From Spirochaetales bacterium (GTDB lineage Bacteria > Spirochaetota > Spirochaetia > Sphaerochaetales > Sphaerochaetaceae): a stretch of DNA of 45,963 nucleotides. Below, one piece after another: positions 8,335 to 16,322 of this stretch. Position 1 is the stretch's first letter, and each line of letters opens with the position of its first letter. Both the position numbers and the translations under genes were made by a program. The stretch spans positions 1 to 45,963 of the forward strand of contig JAFVDZ010000075.1 of NCBI GenBank assembly GCA_017478205.1, written 5' to 3'. The notes under the pieces were generated by a model. It ran no database searches and had not been told where the DNA came from. It was given only the letters and a program-made list of their open reading frames with translations.

Positions 8335-8814
8335 ATGCTTGAACACATGAAATATCTTAGAGCTGCAAATGAAGTAGCAAAGAAGGCAAGAGAGAGTGGA
8401 AACACACCTTTTGGAGCTGTGCTTGTTGATGAGGATGGAAACATTCTGATGGAGCAGGGCAATGCTGAAGCGTTGCTAAAAGACAGAACTGCACATGCAG
8501 AAAGAGTACTTGCAAGCCGTGCAAGCCAGAGCTATGGACCAGAAGTTTTGAAAAAATGCACGCTCTATACAACAGTTGAACCGTGCTGCATGTGTACTGG
8601 AGCAATTTACTGGGCAAATATCGGACACATTGTCTTCGGTCTTACTGAGAGTGATCTTTTGAAGCTGACAGGTTCTGATGAGAAGAATCCAACATTCGAT
8701 ATCAGCTCAAGGACAATTCTTTCGCATGGCCAGAAGGATATCACTGTCGAAGGACCTTTTGAGGAAATCCAGGAAGAAGTGAAAGAAGTCCATAAAGGGT
8801 TCTGGAATAATTAA
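8335..8814 (+). CDS. Zinc-dependent nucleoside/nucleobase deaminase
   Basis: A 159-residue cytidine-deaminase-fold protein with the catalytic set: TAHAE (His ligand and Glu proton shuttle, about residues 52-56) and PCCMC (two Cys ligands, about 83-87), followed by GAIYWANIGHIVFG. TPFGAVLVDEDG near residue 24 fits the TadA/guanine-deaminase branch rather than free cytidine deaminases. The segment after the zinc site matches the guanine deaminase-like 'nucleoside deaminase' proteins, so tRNA A34 editing is possible but not favoured. No good ribosome site precedes either ATG 8335 or ATG 8347, so the start is uncertain by four codons. The stop overlaps the stop of the convergent polyferredoxin gene. 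Confidence 0.85.
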   Translation: MLEHMKYLRAANEVAKKARESGNTPFGAVLVDEDGNILMEQGNAEALLKDRTAHAERVLASRASQSYGPEVLKKCTLYTTVEPCCMCTGAIYWANIGHIVFGLTESDLLKLTGSDEKNPTFDISSRTILSHGQKDITVEGPFEEIQEEVKEVHKGFWNN

Positions 8815-9638
8815 CGCTTTATCTTGATTGCCTTCTCAGGGCAGGCATCGATACAGTCCCCACAGCGGATACAATCCATGCTGTTTGGGTTCCTGAATAC
8901 ATCTATATCGAATTTACAGCACCTCTGGCAGATTCTGCATCCAGTGCACTTTGATTTGTCGATCTCGAATCGATAGATTGCAAATCGGTTGAAAAAACCA
9001 TAGATAGCTCCAAGAGGGCAGATATAGCGGCAGAAAGGCCTGTAGATAATTATCGATCCAAGCAATGTAACTGCCAGTATCAATAGTTTCCAGGTGTATA
9101 GGAAACCAAGTGACTCTCTTAGCATGTTATTCATGAGTACAAGTGGAATACCTGCTTCAAGAGTTCCAACAGGGCAGACGTACTTGCAGAACCAAGGCTT
9201 TCCAAGCCCTGTGATATCAACAACAAATAAAGGTAGCAGAATTACGAATATGACAAGCAGCAGATACTTTATAGTTCTTGCAGCTTTTTCTCTTTTCAGC
9301 TTCCTTATCTTCCATTTGAATGGAATCTTGAAAAGCAGGTCCTGAATCAGACCAAAAGGACAGAGAAAACCACATACAGCACGACCAAAGAAGGTTCCAA
9401 AGAGAACTATGAAGCCAATAGCATATAGCGCGACGTGGAAGTACCTGTCATTCAGTGTTGCCTGCAATGAACCAATTGGACAAGAAAATAGGGCACCTGG
9501 ACACGAGTAGCAATTCATGCCAGGAGTGCAGAGGAATTTTCCATTTCCAGTGTAGATTTGCCCCTTTGCAAAACCTCTAAGGTATCCATTGGAAAAGGCT
9601 GCCACAAGAGCTTGGATCAAAAGTCGTTTCTTAGCCAA
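8811..9638 (-). CDS. NapH-like membrane polyferredoxin (4Fe-4S)
   Basis: A 275-residue membrane iron-sulphur protein. It has an N-terminal CTPGMNCYSCPGALFSCPIG cysteine cluster, four to five membrane segments with FLCPFG, YVCPVG and RYICPLG (the CP signature of NapH/NosR/RdxA proteins), and a C-terminal double 4Fe-4S ferredoxin: CTGCRICQRCC and CIRCGDCIDACP. Such proteins pass electrons across the membrane to or from periplasmic redox partners. The frame is open upstream to 9686, but the family N-terminus (KKRLLIQAL...NGYL) points to the TTG at 9638, which overlaps the end of the preceding small CXXC gene and follows CTGGAG. It is the last gene of the leftward tlpA operon. Confidence 0.9.
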   Translation of the reverse strand: MAKKRLLIQALVAAFSNGYLRGFAKGQIYTGNGKFLCTPGMNCYSCPGALFSCPIGSLQATLNDRYFHVALYAIGFIVLFGTFFGRAVCGFLCPFGLIQDLLFKIPFKWKIRKLKREKAARTIKYLLLVIFVILLPLFVVDITGLGKPWFCKYVCPVGTLEAGIPLVLMNNMLRESLGFLYTWKLLILAVTLLGSIIIYRPFCRYICPLGAIYGFFNRFAIYRFEIDKSKCTGCRICQRCCKFDIDVFRNPNSMDCIRCGDCIDACPEKAIKIKR

Positions 9639-9771
9639 TTCCGATACACTCCAGACAGATTCTTGTCGATTTACCAAGTACGACAAAGGCTTCCTCTCGG
9701 ATCACTCCGAGAGAAATCAAAATGATTGCTATGAGGATAAGAACAAGTTGCAAGCGATACTTTCTTATCAT
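9631..9771 (-). CDS. CD1871A-type small CXXC membrane protein
   Basis: A 46-residue protein that begins MIRKYRLQLVLILIAIILIS (one membrane helix) and ends ICLECIGIG. The Cys-x-x-Cys near the C-terminus followed by IGIG and stop is the signature of the small 'CD1871A family CXXC motif-containing' proteins, known from anaerobes beside thioredoxin-like and 4Fe-4S genes, exactly as here. ATG at 9771 overlaps the tlpA stop (ATGA), and its own stop overlaps the start of the polyferredoxin, so all three genes are translationally coupled. The family function is unknown. The position suggests it carries electrons between the TlpA-like protein and the polyferredoxin, or holds a redox disulphide at the membrane (inference). 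Confidence 0.88.
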   Translation of the reverse strand: MIRKYRLQLVLILIAIILISLGVIREEAFVVLGKSTRICLECIGIG

Positions 9772-10259
9772 ATCAGGCTGTTAATAATCCTCTTCCATTC
9801 GCCATAATCTCTACTTCCGAGATATTCTCCGACGATTTCGCCCTCAGCGTTAACGAAGTATGTCGTTGGAACTGCTTGTACGTTCCTGAATTTACCTTTA
9901 AGTAGATCCTTTGATGGTACAAGGTTTGTATATGCAGCTCCTGTCTTCATTATTATCGATCTTGCTTCATTGACTATCTTTGCACTGGTCTTTCCTGTCC
10001 ATGAAACAACATCCAGTACAAATCCAACAACCTGAAAGTCATCTATATCTTTATTCAGGCGAGCAAGATCTGGCATTTCCGCAATGCAAGGAGGACAGAA
10101 TGTTCCCCAAATATTTACCATCGTAAGTTTGGTTTCCTTGAAAATAGAGTCATCCACCTTCTTGCCCGAAAGGTCCGTAGTAGAGAAGTTAAGCTTTTCA
10201 GCTGCAACATTTGAAAGCATAAGTGTTAGTACTACAAGAATTAGAATAATTTTTTTCAT
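9768..10259 (-). CDS. TlpA/ResA-like exported thiol-disulfide oxidoreductase
   Basis: A 163-residue protein with a cleavable-type signal (MKKIILILVVLTLMLSNVAA) and a thioredoxin fold. The active site is WGTFCPPC (about residues 51-58), with the cis-Pro segment QAVPTTYFVNAEGEIVG near residue 130. CPPC is typical of the TlpA/ResA group, which reduces disulphides of exported proteins. First gene of the operon tlpA - CXXC small protein - polyferredoxin, with ATGA overlap to the second. The polyferredoxin could supply electrons from the cytosol, taking the role DsbD/CcdA plays elsewhere, since no such protein is seen nearby (inference). Confidence 0.92.
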   Translation of the reverse strand: MKKIILILVVLTLMLSNVAAEKLNFSTTDLSGKKVDDSIFKETKLTMVNIWGTFCPPCIAEMPDLARLNKDIDDFQVVGFVLDVVSWTGKTSAKIVNEARSIIMKTGAAYTNLVPSKDLLKGKFRNVQAVPTTYFVNAEGEIVGEYLGSRDYGEWKRIINSLI

Positions 10260-10355
10260 ATCATCATCTTAGAGTAGAGCCTGAATAAAGTTAATAGATG
10301 TAGGTAAACCTTACAAAAACTACACAAATGCTCTGCAATAGTCGAAATGGCAGAT

Positions 10356-10383
10356 TTTACTTTTCCTGATTATTTATTATATT
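10356..10383 (+). promoter_or_regulatory. Promoter of the small conserved protein, leaderless geometry
   Basis: TTTACT (10356-10361) and TATATT (10378-10383) are 16 bases apart, and the ATG begins eight bases after the -10. The predicted transcription start coincides with the start codon, and there is no Shine-Dalgarno sequence. Confidence 0.45.
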
Positions 10384-10390
10384 ACTGTCT

Positions 10391-10627
10391 ATGATTAATC
10401 CCGCAGATCTATTTGCATTGAATAAAGCTAGAACCAAATTCGCTGAGAATCACCCGAAAGTATCCATGTTCCTTCAGTATGTCATGGCAAGACCAATAGG
10501 TGAGGGTACTGTAATCAGGATGGAAATTACACGTCCTGGAGAGAATCCTGTAGCCACAAGTATGCAGGTAACACAGGATGATCTGGAGCTCTTCGAGACA
10601 CTGAAAAAACTTTCAAAGAAGAAATAA
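10391..10627 (+). CDS. Small conserved protein of unknown function
   Basis: A 78-residue soluble protein, MINPADLFALNKARTKFAEN at the start, ending in a lysine-rich LKKLSKKK. I recall similar 75-80-residue proteins with the same MINPADL opening in Firmicutes and spirochaetes, all unnamed. The middle (EGTVIRMEITRPGENPVATS) looks like a short beta sheet, followed by a helix (DDLELFETLKKL). No motif points to a function. It stands alone between the tlpA operon (divergent) and the ABC importer. No ribosome-binding site precedes the ATG. The stop codon is followed immediately by an A/T palindrome. Confidence 0.75.
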   Translation: MINPADLFALNKARTKFAENHPKVSMFLQYVMARPIGEGTVIRMEITRPGENPVATSMQVTQDDLELFETLKKLSKKK

Positions 10628-10675
10628 TATATAATCGTCAATTATATATTGACACATGTTTTCTATAGATATAGT
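10626..10675 (+). promoter_or_regulatory. Promoter and A/T palindrome upstream of the trpXYZ-like importer
   Basis: A perfect 10-base inverted repeat, AATATATAAT (10626-10635) and ATTATATATT (10641-10650), separated by CGTCA, overlaps a consensus TTGACA (10649-10654). A TATAGT lies 15 bases further (10670-10675), a short spacing. A palindrome over a -35 box suggests repressor control. As an all-A/T stem it would be a poor terminator. Confidence 0.5.
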
Positions 10676-10761
10676 CTTCTGCTAGTGATTTATATAACAA
10701 TTACTTATAAATGTTAATAAGATAACAAAAGAGGAGTATAAATCATTTAAAGGAGATTATC

Positions 10762-11721
10762 ATGAAGAGAATAACTGTTGTTCTTCTTGTCCTTCTTCTT
10801 GCCCTTTCTGCAGTATTTGCTCAGGGAGCTAAGGAGAGTAAGGCTGATGGTAAGGTTACCGTTGGCATCGTACAGTTCGTACAGCATCCAGCACTTGATG
10901 CTGCAACACAGGGATTCAAAGATGCACTTGTTGAAGCAATGGGTGACAAGGTCGAATTTGATGACCAGAATGCATCTGGTGAAATCAACAACTGTCCAAC
11001 AATCGTAAACGGTTTCGTATCAAAGAAGGTTGATCTCATCCTCGCAAACGCAACTCCACCACTTCAGGCAGCTGCTTCTACAACAGATACTATCCCAATC
11101 CTCGGTACTTCCGTAACTGATTACGCAACAGCTCTCGAAATTGATAACTGGACCGGTACTGTTGGAAGAAATATCTCCGGTACCTCCGACCTCGCTCCAC
11201 TTGATAAGCAGGCAGATATGATCAAGGAGCTCTTCCCTAATGCAAAGACAGTAGGTCTCTTCTACTGCACAGCAGAAGCTAACTCCGTTTACCAGATCGA
11301 AGTAATGGAGAAGCACCTTGCTAATCTTGGTTACAAGACTGTTCGCTTCTCATTCACTGATACAAACGATGTAGCTGCAGTTGCTCAGAAGGCAACTACA
11401 AGCTGTGATGTTCTCTACATCCCAACCGATAACACAGCTGCAGCAAATACTGAAGCAATTGCAAACGTAGTTGTTCCTGCAAAGCTCCCTGTAATTGTTG
11501 GTGAAGAGGGTCTCTGTTCTGGTTGTGGAGTTGCAACCCTTTCTATCAGCTACTATGACATCGGATTTGCTACTGGTAAGATGGCTGCAAAGATCCTCAA
11601 GGATGGTGCAGATATCAAGACAATGCCAGTTGAGTACGCTCCACAGGTAACAAAGAAGTACAACAAATCTATCTGCGATCAGCTCGGAATCAAGATTCCA
11701 GCTGGCTATGAAGCAATGTAA
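10762..11721 (+). CDS. trpX: ABC importer substrate-binding protein (TrpX-like, PF04392)
   Basis: A 319-residue periplasmic binding protein. The signal peptide (MKRITVVLLVLLLALSAVFA) is followed by QGAKESK, an ending common to spirochaete binding proteins; there is no lipobox cysteine. The mature part has the ABC_sub_bind pattern: VGIVQFVQHPALDAATQGFK, ATPPLQAA, ...PILGTSVTDY and KTVGLFYCTAEANS. Members of this family serve tryptophan, tyrosine or related import, with trpX-trpY-trpZ order as seen here. The symbol reflects family and order; the ligand is inferred. AAAGGAG precedes the ATG. Codon bias is strong, as expected for the most abundant component. Confidence 0.88.
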   Translation: MKRITVVLLVLLLALSAVFAQGAKESKADGKVTVGIVQFVQHPALDAATQGFKDALVEAMGDKVEFDDQNASGEINNCPTIVNGFVSKKVDLILANATPPLQAAASTTDTIPILGTSVTDYATALEIDNWTGTVGRNISGTSDLAPLDKQADMIKELFPNAKTVGLFYCTAEANSVYQIEVMEKHLANLGYKTVRFSFTDTNDVAAVAQKATTSCDVLYIPTDNTAAANTEAIANVVVPAKLPVIVGEEGLCSGCGVATLSISYYDIGFATGKMAAKILKDGADIKTMPVEYAPQVTKKYNKSICDQLGIKIPAGYEAM

Positions 11722-11736
11722 GGCACTGAGGTAGTA

Positions 11737-12648
11737 ATGGACTTCTTCGTTTCGCTCTTATATTCATTACCTGGTGCGATATCTCAGGGTCTTATCTGGG
11801 GTATCATGGCGCTAGGCCTATTCATCACCTTCAGGATCCTCAATGTATCTGACCTTACAGTCGATGGTTCTCTTGCAACTGGTGGCGCTGTCTGTGTAGT
11901 CATGATTCGTTCTGGCTTCAACCCTTGGATCAGCGTACTGTGTGCTTTCCTTGTTGGTGGTGTAGCAGGTCTGGTTACTGCCTCACTGCAGACTAAGTGT
12001 GGAATACCTGCAATCCTGGCAGGTATTCTCACACAGCTTGCACTGTACTCTGTCAACCTCAGAATCATGGGTGGTAAATCCAACCAGCCTGTAAGTGTTG
12101 ACAAGTACAAGCTTCTTGTTTCACAGCGCTATGTCAGAGAACTTACGCTCAGAAACCCAATTCCTCTCGTCATCATATTCATCGCAATCCTCCTAGGTAT
12201 CCTCTATTGGTTCTTCGGAACAGAGAAGGGCTGTTCAATGAGAGCTACCGGTGTCAACAAGCAGATGGCAAGAGCACAGGGAATCAACCCTGACAACGAT
12301 ATCATTCTTGGACTTATCCTCAGCAATGGTCTTGTTGCACTTTCCGGTGCACTGCTTGCTCAGTTCCAGGGTGCTGTCGATGTAAACATGGGTCGTGGTG
12401 CAATCGTTATCGGACTTGCTGCTGTAATTATCGGTGAAGTCTGCTTGAAGAAGATCAAGGGTAACTTTGCCTTCAAGCTCTTTGCTGTTGTATTTGGCGC
12501 AATCATCTACTATCTCGTACTTCAGGTCACACTCCAGCTCGGTCTCAATACAAACGACCTCAAGCTGATCTCTGCCCTGATCGTAGCACTCTTCCTTGCA
12601 GTTCCTTACTGGAAGACTAGAGTACTTCCAAAGAAGGGAGGTGTATGA
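11737..12648 (+). CDS. trpY: ABC importer permease (TrpY-like)
   Basis: A 303-residue permease of the branched-chain/ribose type (BPD_transp_2), with about eight or nine membrane helices. ISQGLIWGIMALGLFITFRI at residues 15-34 and DLTVDGSLATGGAV follow the family pattern. The cytoplasmic coupling loop is GCSMRATGVNKQMARAQGIN (about residues 167-186). It pairs with the binding protein 15 bases upstream and the ATPase downstream, whose start overlaps its stop. GAGGTAGT precedes the ATG. Confidence 0.9.
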   Translation: MDFFVSLLYSLPGAISQGLIWGIMALGLFITFRILNVSDLTVDGSLATGGAVCVVMIRSGFNPWISVLCAFLVGGVAGLVTASLQTKCGIPAILAGILTQLALYSVNLRIMGGKSNQPVSVDKYKLLVSQRYVRELTLRNPIPLVIIFIAILLGILYWFFGTEKGCSMRATGVNKQMARAQGINPDNDIILGLILSNGLVALSGALLAQFQGAVDVNMGRGAIVIGLAAVIIGEVCLKKIKGNFAFKLFAVVFGAIIYYLVLQVTLQLGLNTNDLKLISALIVALFLAVPYWKTRVLPKKGGV

Positions 12649-13439
12649 TGGTAAGACTTGAAAATATCTGCAAGACCTTCAATGCAGGCACTATCAACGC
12701 AAAGATTGCTCTCGATCACTTGAATCTTCAGCTGAATGAAGGTGATTTCGTAACTGTAATTGGTGGTAATGGTGCTGGTAAGTCTACTATGCTCAATGCT
12801 CTTGCAGGCACCTTCCCAGTCGATTCAGGAAGAATATTGATCGACGAGATGGATGTCACAGCAATGCCTGACTACAAGAGAGCAAATGTCCTTGGACGTG
12901 TTTTCCAGGATCCTATGATGGGAACTAACCCAAAGATGATGATCGAGGAAAACCTTGCTCTTGCTGCTAGACGTGGTCAGAAGAGGGGGCTCAAGTGGAG
13001 CATCTCAAACGATGAAAGAGAGATGTACTATGAGGCACTGAAAGGACTCAATCTTGGACTTGAAGATAGAATGAAGACTAAGGTCGGACTTCTCTCTGGT
13101 GGTCAGAGACAGGCCCTCACTCTTTTGATGGCAACCATCAAGAAGCCAAAGGTGCTTCTTCTCGATGAACATACTGCAGCTCTCGATCCAAAGACAGCAG
13201 AAAAGGTTCTTTTCATGTCAGATAAGGTCGTAAGCGAAAATCATCTCACAACAATGATGGTCACACATAACATGAGAGATGCAATCGCACACGGCAACAG
13301 ACTTATCATGATGGATGCAGGACATGTAGTTGTCGATATCTCAGGAGAGGATAAGAAGCATCTTACAGTAACAGATCTTCTCGATCTATTCTCAAAGGCA
13401 AGTGGAAACACAGAAGCAAACGATAAGATGCTTCTCTAG
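12648..13439 (+). CDS. trpZ: ABC importer ATP-binding protein (TrpZ-like)
   Basis: A 263-residue ATPase with Walker A GGNGAGKSTMLNAL (about residues 38-51), Q-loop GRVFQDPMMGTNP, signature LLSGGQRQALTLLMA, Walker B KVLLLDEHTAALDP (Glu following Asp present) and the switch His in MVTHNM. It energises the importer with the two genes upstream. Two ATGs are possible, 12645 and 12648; AAGGGAGG ends at 12642, so the second has more natural spacing. The last gene of the operon, ending in a clear terminator. Confidence 0.93.
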   Translation: MVRLENICKTFNAGTINAKIALDHLNLQLNEGDFVTVIGGNGAGKSTMLNALAGTFPVDSGRILIDEMDVTAMPDYKRANVLGRVFQDPMMGTNPKMMIEENLALAARRGQKRGLKWSISNDEREMYYEALKGLNLGLEDRMKTKVGLLSGGQRQALTLLMATIKKPKVLLLDEHTAALDPKTAEKVLFMSDKVVSENHLTTMMVTHNMRDAIAHGNRLIMMDAGHVVVDISGEDKKHLTVTDLLDLFSKASGNTEANDKMLL

Positions 13440-13460
13440 GTTAAAAGCCTTCAGAGTTCA

Positions 13461-13491
13461 ATCTCCAGTCTTTTCAGGCTGGAGATTTTTT
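13461..13491 (+). terminator. Rho-independent terminator of the trpXYZ-like operon
   Basis: ATCTCCAG (13461-13468) pairs with CTGGAGAT (13479-13486), followed by six T. It lies between convergent operons; the T tract favours the plus strand. Confidence 0.88.
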
Positions 13492-13508
13492 AAACCCTAA
13501 TTAGTAAC

Positions 13509-14189
13509 TTAGAATGCGCGTACAGGGCGGATTCTTCCTTCCGTCTTTCTTTGTTCAGCGCTTTGACTTCCGTTGCTGAAATCTTGAATGTAAGCAGTGC
13601 TGGCACTATCTGCTTCACTAGAAGACCAATAAAGGGAAGAAGTAAAATTTCCCAAACTATTCTTGTGGAGATTAGTGTATAGCAAGTCAAGCTCATCCTT
13701 GCTTGGAAGAAACCAGTCGCTGTATTCTTCTTTGCCTCTTCTATGTGAAAGTATATCGCACAATTTTGCGCCATAATTTTCGGTTACATCATTACTATCC
13801 TCTGTATTGAATGCAACAATGCCCATGGCTTCTACAATTCGTCTGGTGTTCTTCTTTCCAGACCCTATTGCTGTATCTGTTCCATTTATAAAGAGATTTG
13901 AACCTTTTATGGACTTAAAGTAACCGAATGCAAAAGTGTCAGTCCCATGTGTATATCTAGCAATGGAAGAATCGACAGTGGGGTCCTCGTTTATTACTCT
14001 CAGATCATTTGGAGCTGCCTCGAGGTATCTCCAATCATCAGAATATTCGCCTTTATCGTAGAAGATGATTCCGCCTGCTGGACCTGTATCACCAACCTTG
14101 TAGGTTGTGTTATTTGTATTATCATCAACTTTAGTGCATGAAACAAAGAAACATGCTGCAATAAACAACAAAACTATAAATTTTCTCAA
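13509..14189 (-). CDS. DUF1566-like (Fib_succ_major-type) lipoprotein
   Basis: A 226-residue exported protein. FFVSC at residues 15-19 is a lipobox with Cys19 as the lipidation site. The mature part opens with a short Asn/Thr linker, then VGDTGPAGGIIFYDKGEYS and WRYLEAAP. It ends with DWFLPSKDELDLLY, YWSSSEADS and RIRPVRAF. These are the hallmarks of the DUF1566-type surface domain that spirochaetes and Fibrobacter carry in many paralogues. Its role is unknown; probably surface exposed. AGGAGAG precedes the ATG. It stands alone, convergent with the importer operon and divergent from nadE. Confidence 0.85.
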   Translation of the reverse strand: MRKFIVLLFIAACFFVSCTKVDDNTNNTTYKVGDTGPAGGIIFYDKGEYSDDWRYLEAAPNDLRVINEDPTVDSSIARYTHGTDTFAFGYFKSIKGSNLFINGTDTAIGSGKKNTRRIVEAMGIVAFNTEDSNDVTENYGAKLCDILSHRRGKEEYSDWFLPSKDELDLLYTNLHKNSLGNFTSSLYWSSSEADSASTAYIQDFSNGSQSAEQRKTEGRIRPVRAF

Positions 14190-14252
14190 TAAACTCTCCT
14201 AATATTCTCTTGGAGTAAACCTTTCTATATCAAAATGTTAATCCAATCCGCT

Positions 14253-14281
14253 AAGTTAGATTCTCATTACTATTTTGTCAA
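14253..14281 (-). promoter_or_regulatory. Promoter of the lipoprotein gene
   Basis: A consensus TTGACA on the minus strand (14276-14281) is 17 bases from TAACTT (14253-14258). The lipoprotein start follows about 60 bases downstream with its own ribosome site. Confidence 0.5.
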
Positions 14282-14326
14282 GTCACCAAGGTTCCATATC
14301 CATGATGTCTATCCCTTTCCATGAGA

Positions 14327-14355
14327 ATGACAAACCAAGCAAGTGGGTATATACT
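14327..14355 (+). promoter_or_regulatory. nadE promoter, leaderless geometry
   Basis: ATGACA (14327-14332) and TATACT (14350-14355) are exactly 17 bases apart. The ATG at 14366 comes ten bases after the -10, so the message would begin about 3-4 bases before the start codon. No Shine-Dalgarno sequence is present. Confidence 0.5.
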
Positions 14356-14365
14356 GTATCCTATT

Positions 14366-16264
14366 ATGAAAGACGGATTTGTTCGCATTGCAGCAGTAAG
14401 CCCTTTGATCAGAGTCGTAGACTGTGATTTCAACTCAGATAATATAATTGAAAAGGTAAAGGACGCTGACAGAAAAGATATAAAGCTTTTGGTGTTCCCT
14501 GAGCTTTCAATCACATCATATACCGCAAATGATCTTTTCAAGCAGGATGTACTTTTAAAAGCAGCACGCCAATCTCTTGAGCGCATCGCACAAAGCACAA
14601 AGGACTGTGATGTCCTTTTCTATGTAGGTCTTCCTTTGAGAGATTGTGGAAAACTTTATAACACTGCAGCTGCTGTATTCCATGGAAAGGTTCTTGCTTT
14701 CATCCCAAAGACAAACCTGCCAAACTATGATGAATTCTATGAAAGAAGATGGTTCACTCCAGCATTCAAGGGAATTAGGTATGTCAATTTCATGGGAGAA
14801 GATGTCCCATTCGGAACAGATATCATAATCCGCGATCCATCTCTTGAAGGTTTTACTGTTGCCTGTGAAATCTGTGAAGATCTCTGGGTTCCTCAGCCAC
14901 CATCGACAAGACATGCACTTGCTGGAGCAAATATCATCGTAAACCTTTCTGCAAGTGATGAGCTCATAGGTAAAGAGGATTATAGAAGAGACATGGTCAG
15001 GATGATTTCAGGACGCCTGATCGCAAGTTATATCTATGCAAGTGCCGGAGAAGGGGAAAGTACCACTGATATGGTCTTTACTGCCCACAACATGATCGTT
15101 GAAAACGGTTCTATGCTCAAAGAAGAGAACTTTGCAGGAGACGACCTGCTGGTTGCAGAAACAGATCTTTCAAAACTTCTCCACGAGAGAATGAACACTT
15201 CGACCTATCCCGAGGTTTGTGATGAAGGATATTGCAAGATCGATATCTCTCTTAGGAAGGTCGATTATAAACTGACAAGACATTTTGAACGCTATCCATT
15301 CGTTCCTTCAGGAGAAAAAGAGAGAACTGAAAGGTGTGAAAAGATAATTACATTACAGTCCCTAGGTCTTAAGAAACGACTTGCACATACAAATGCAAAG
15401 AGTGCAGTTGTTGGTCTTTCTGGTGGCCTTGATTCCACACTGGCATTGCTTGTCACAGTAAAGGCATTCGACATGCTTGGCCGTGATAGAAAGGATATCA
15501 TTGCAGTGACAATGCCTTGCTTTGGTACCACAAAGAGGACAAGATCCAATGCAGAACTTCTTGCTAGAGCTCTCGGCGTATCATTTAGAGAAGTCAACAT
15601 AACAAAGAGCGTAAGACAGCACTTTGAGGATATAGGCCATGATGAGAGTGTAACAGATGTCACCTATGAAAACTCTCAGGCAAGAGAGAGAACTCAGGTT
15701 TTGATGGATATTGCAAATCAGAGTGGTGGCTTAGTTATCGGAACTGGAGACCTTTCAGAGCTTGCTCTTGGATGGGCAACCTACAATGGGGACCATATGA
15801 GCATGTATGGAGTGAATGCTTCTGTTCCAAAAACATTGGTAAGATACTTAGTAAAGTTTTTTGCTGACAATAATTATTCCTCTTCTGCCGAGGTTCTGAA
15901 TGATATTCTGGCAACACCTGTTTCACCTGAACTCCTTCCTGCAAAGGGGGATGGCACTATAAGCCAGGTAACAGAGGACCTCGTTGGCCCATACGAGCTT
16001 CATGATTTCTTTCTCTATTACATTGTCCGTCTTGGATTTACACCAGAGAAGGTGCTTCGCCTTGCATCTCACAGCTTTGAGGGTGTCTATGAGGAAGATT
16101 TCATAAAGAAATGGCTTTCAGTTTTCATCCGTCGCTTCTTTGCAATGCAATTCAAACGTTCATGCCTACCTGATGGTCCTAAGATCGGAAGTGTAACATT
16201 CAGCCCAAGATCTGACTGGAGAATGCCTTCTGATGCGATGAGGAATCTTTGGGATTTGACCTAA
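14366..16264 (+). CDS. nadE: Glutamine-dependent NAD+ synthetase
   Basis: A 632-residue two-domain enzyme converting deamido-NAD to NAD with glutamine as the nitrogen donor. The N-terminal nitrilase-type glutaminase has its triad in FPELSITSY (Glu), FIPKTNLPNY (Lys) and VACEICEDLW (Cys). The C-terminal synthetase begins near residue 340 with the PP-loop VVGLSGGLDSTLALLV and has GTGDLSELALGWATYNGDH further on. The length is normal for the fused form. The frame is open to an ATG at 14321, but the family N-terminus MKDGFVRIAAVSP and the promoter at 14327-14355 favour 14366. If that promoter is right, the upstream ATG could not be used. Confidence 0.95.
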   Translation: MKDGFVRIAAVSPLIRVVDCDFNSDNIIEKVKDADRKDIKLLVFPELSITSYTANDLFKQDVLLKAARQSLERIAQSTKDCDVLFYVGLPLRDCGKLYNTAAAVFHGKVLAFIPKTNLPNYDEFYERRWFTPAFKGIRYVNFMGEDVPFGTDIIIRDPSLEGFTVACEICEDLWVPQPPSTRHALAGANIIVNLSASDELIGKEDYRRDMVRMISGRLIASYIYASAGEGESTTDMVFTAHNMIVENGSMLKEENFAGDDLLVAETDLSKLLHERMNTSTYPEVCDEGYCKIDISLRKVDYKLTRHFERYPFVPSGEKERTERCEKIITLQSLGLKKRLAHTNAKSAVVGLSGGLDSTLALLVTVKAFDMLGRDRKDIIAVTMPCFGTTKRTRSNAELLARALGVSFREVNITKSVRQHFEDIGHDESVTDVTYENSQARERTQVLMDIANQSGGLVIGTGDLSELALGWATYNGDHMSMYGVNASVPKTLVRYLVKFFADNNYSSSAEVLNDILATPVSPELLPAKGDGTISQVTEDLVGPYELHDFFLYYIVRLGFTPEKVLRLASHSFEGVYEEDFIKKWLSVFIRRFFAMQFKRSCLPDGPKIGSVTFSPRSDWRMPSDAMRNLWDLT

Positions 16265-16322
16265 GTATTGTATTGTAAAGGGAATTGGTTTAATATTTCG
16301 TTTAAGATACAGGAGAAAAAAA

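Noticed and set aside
13490-13774. 94-codon minus-strand frame overlapping the lipoprotein end
   Set aside because: It is out of frame with a recognised lipoprotein on the same strand and has no family features.
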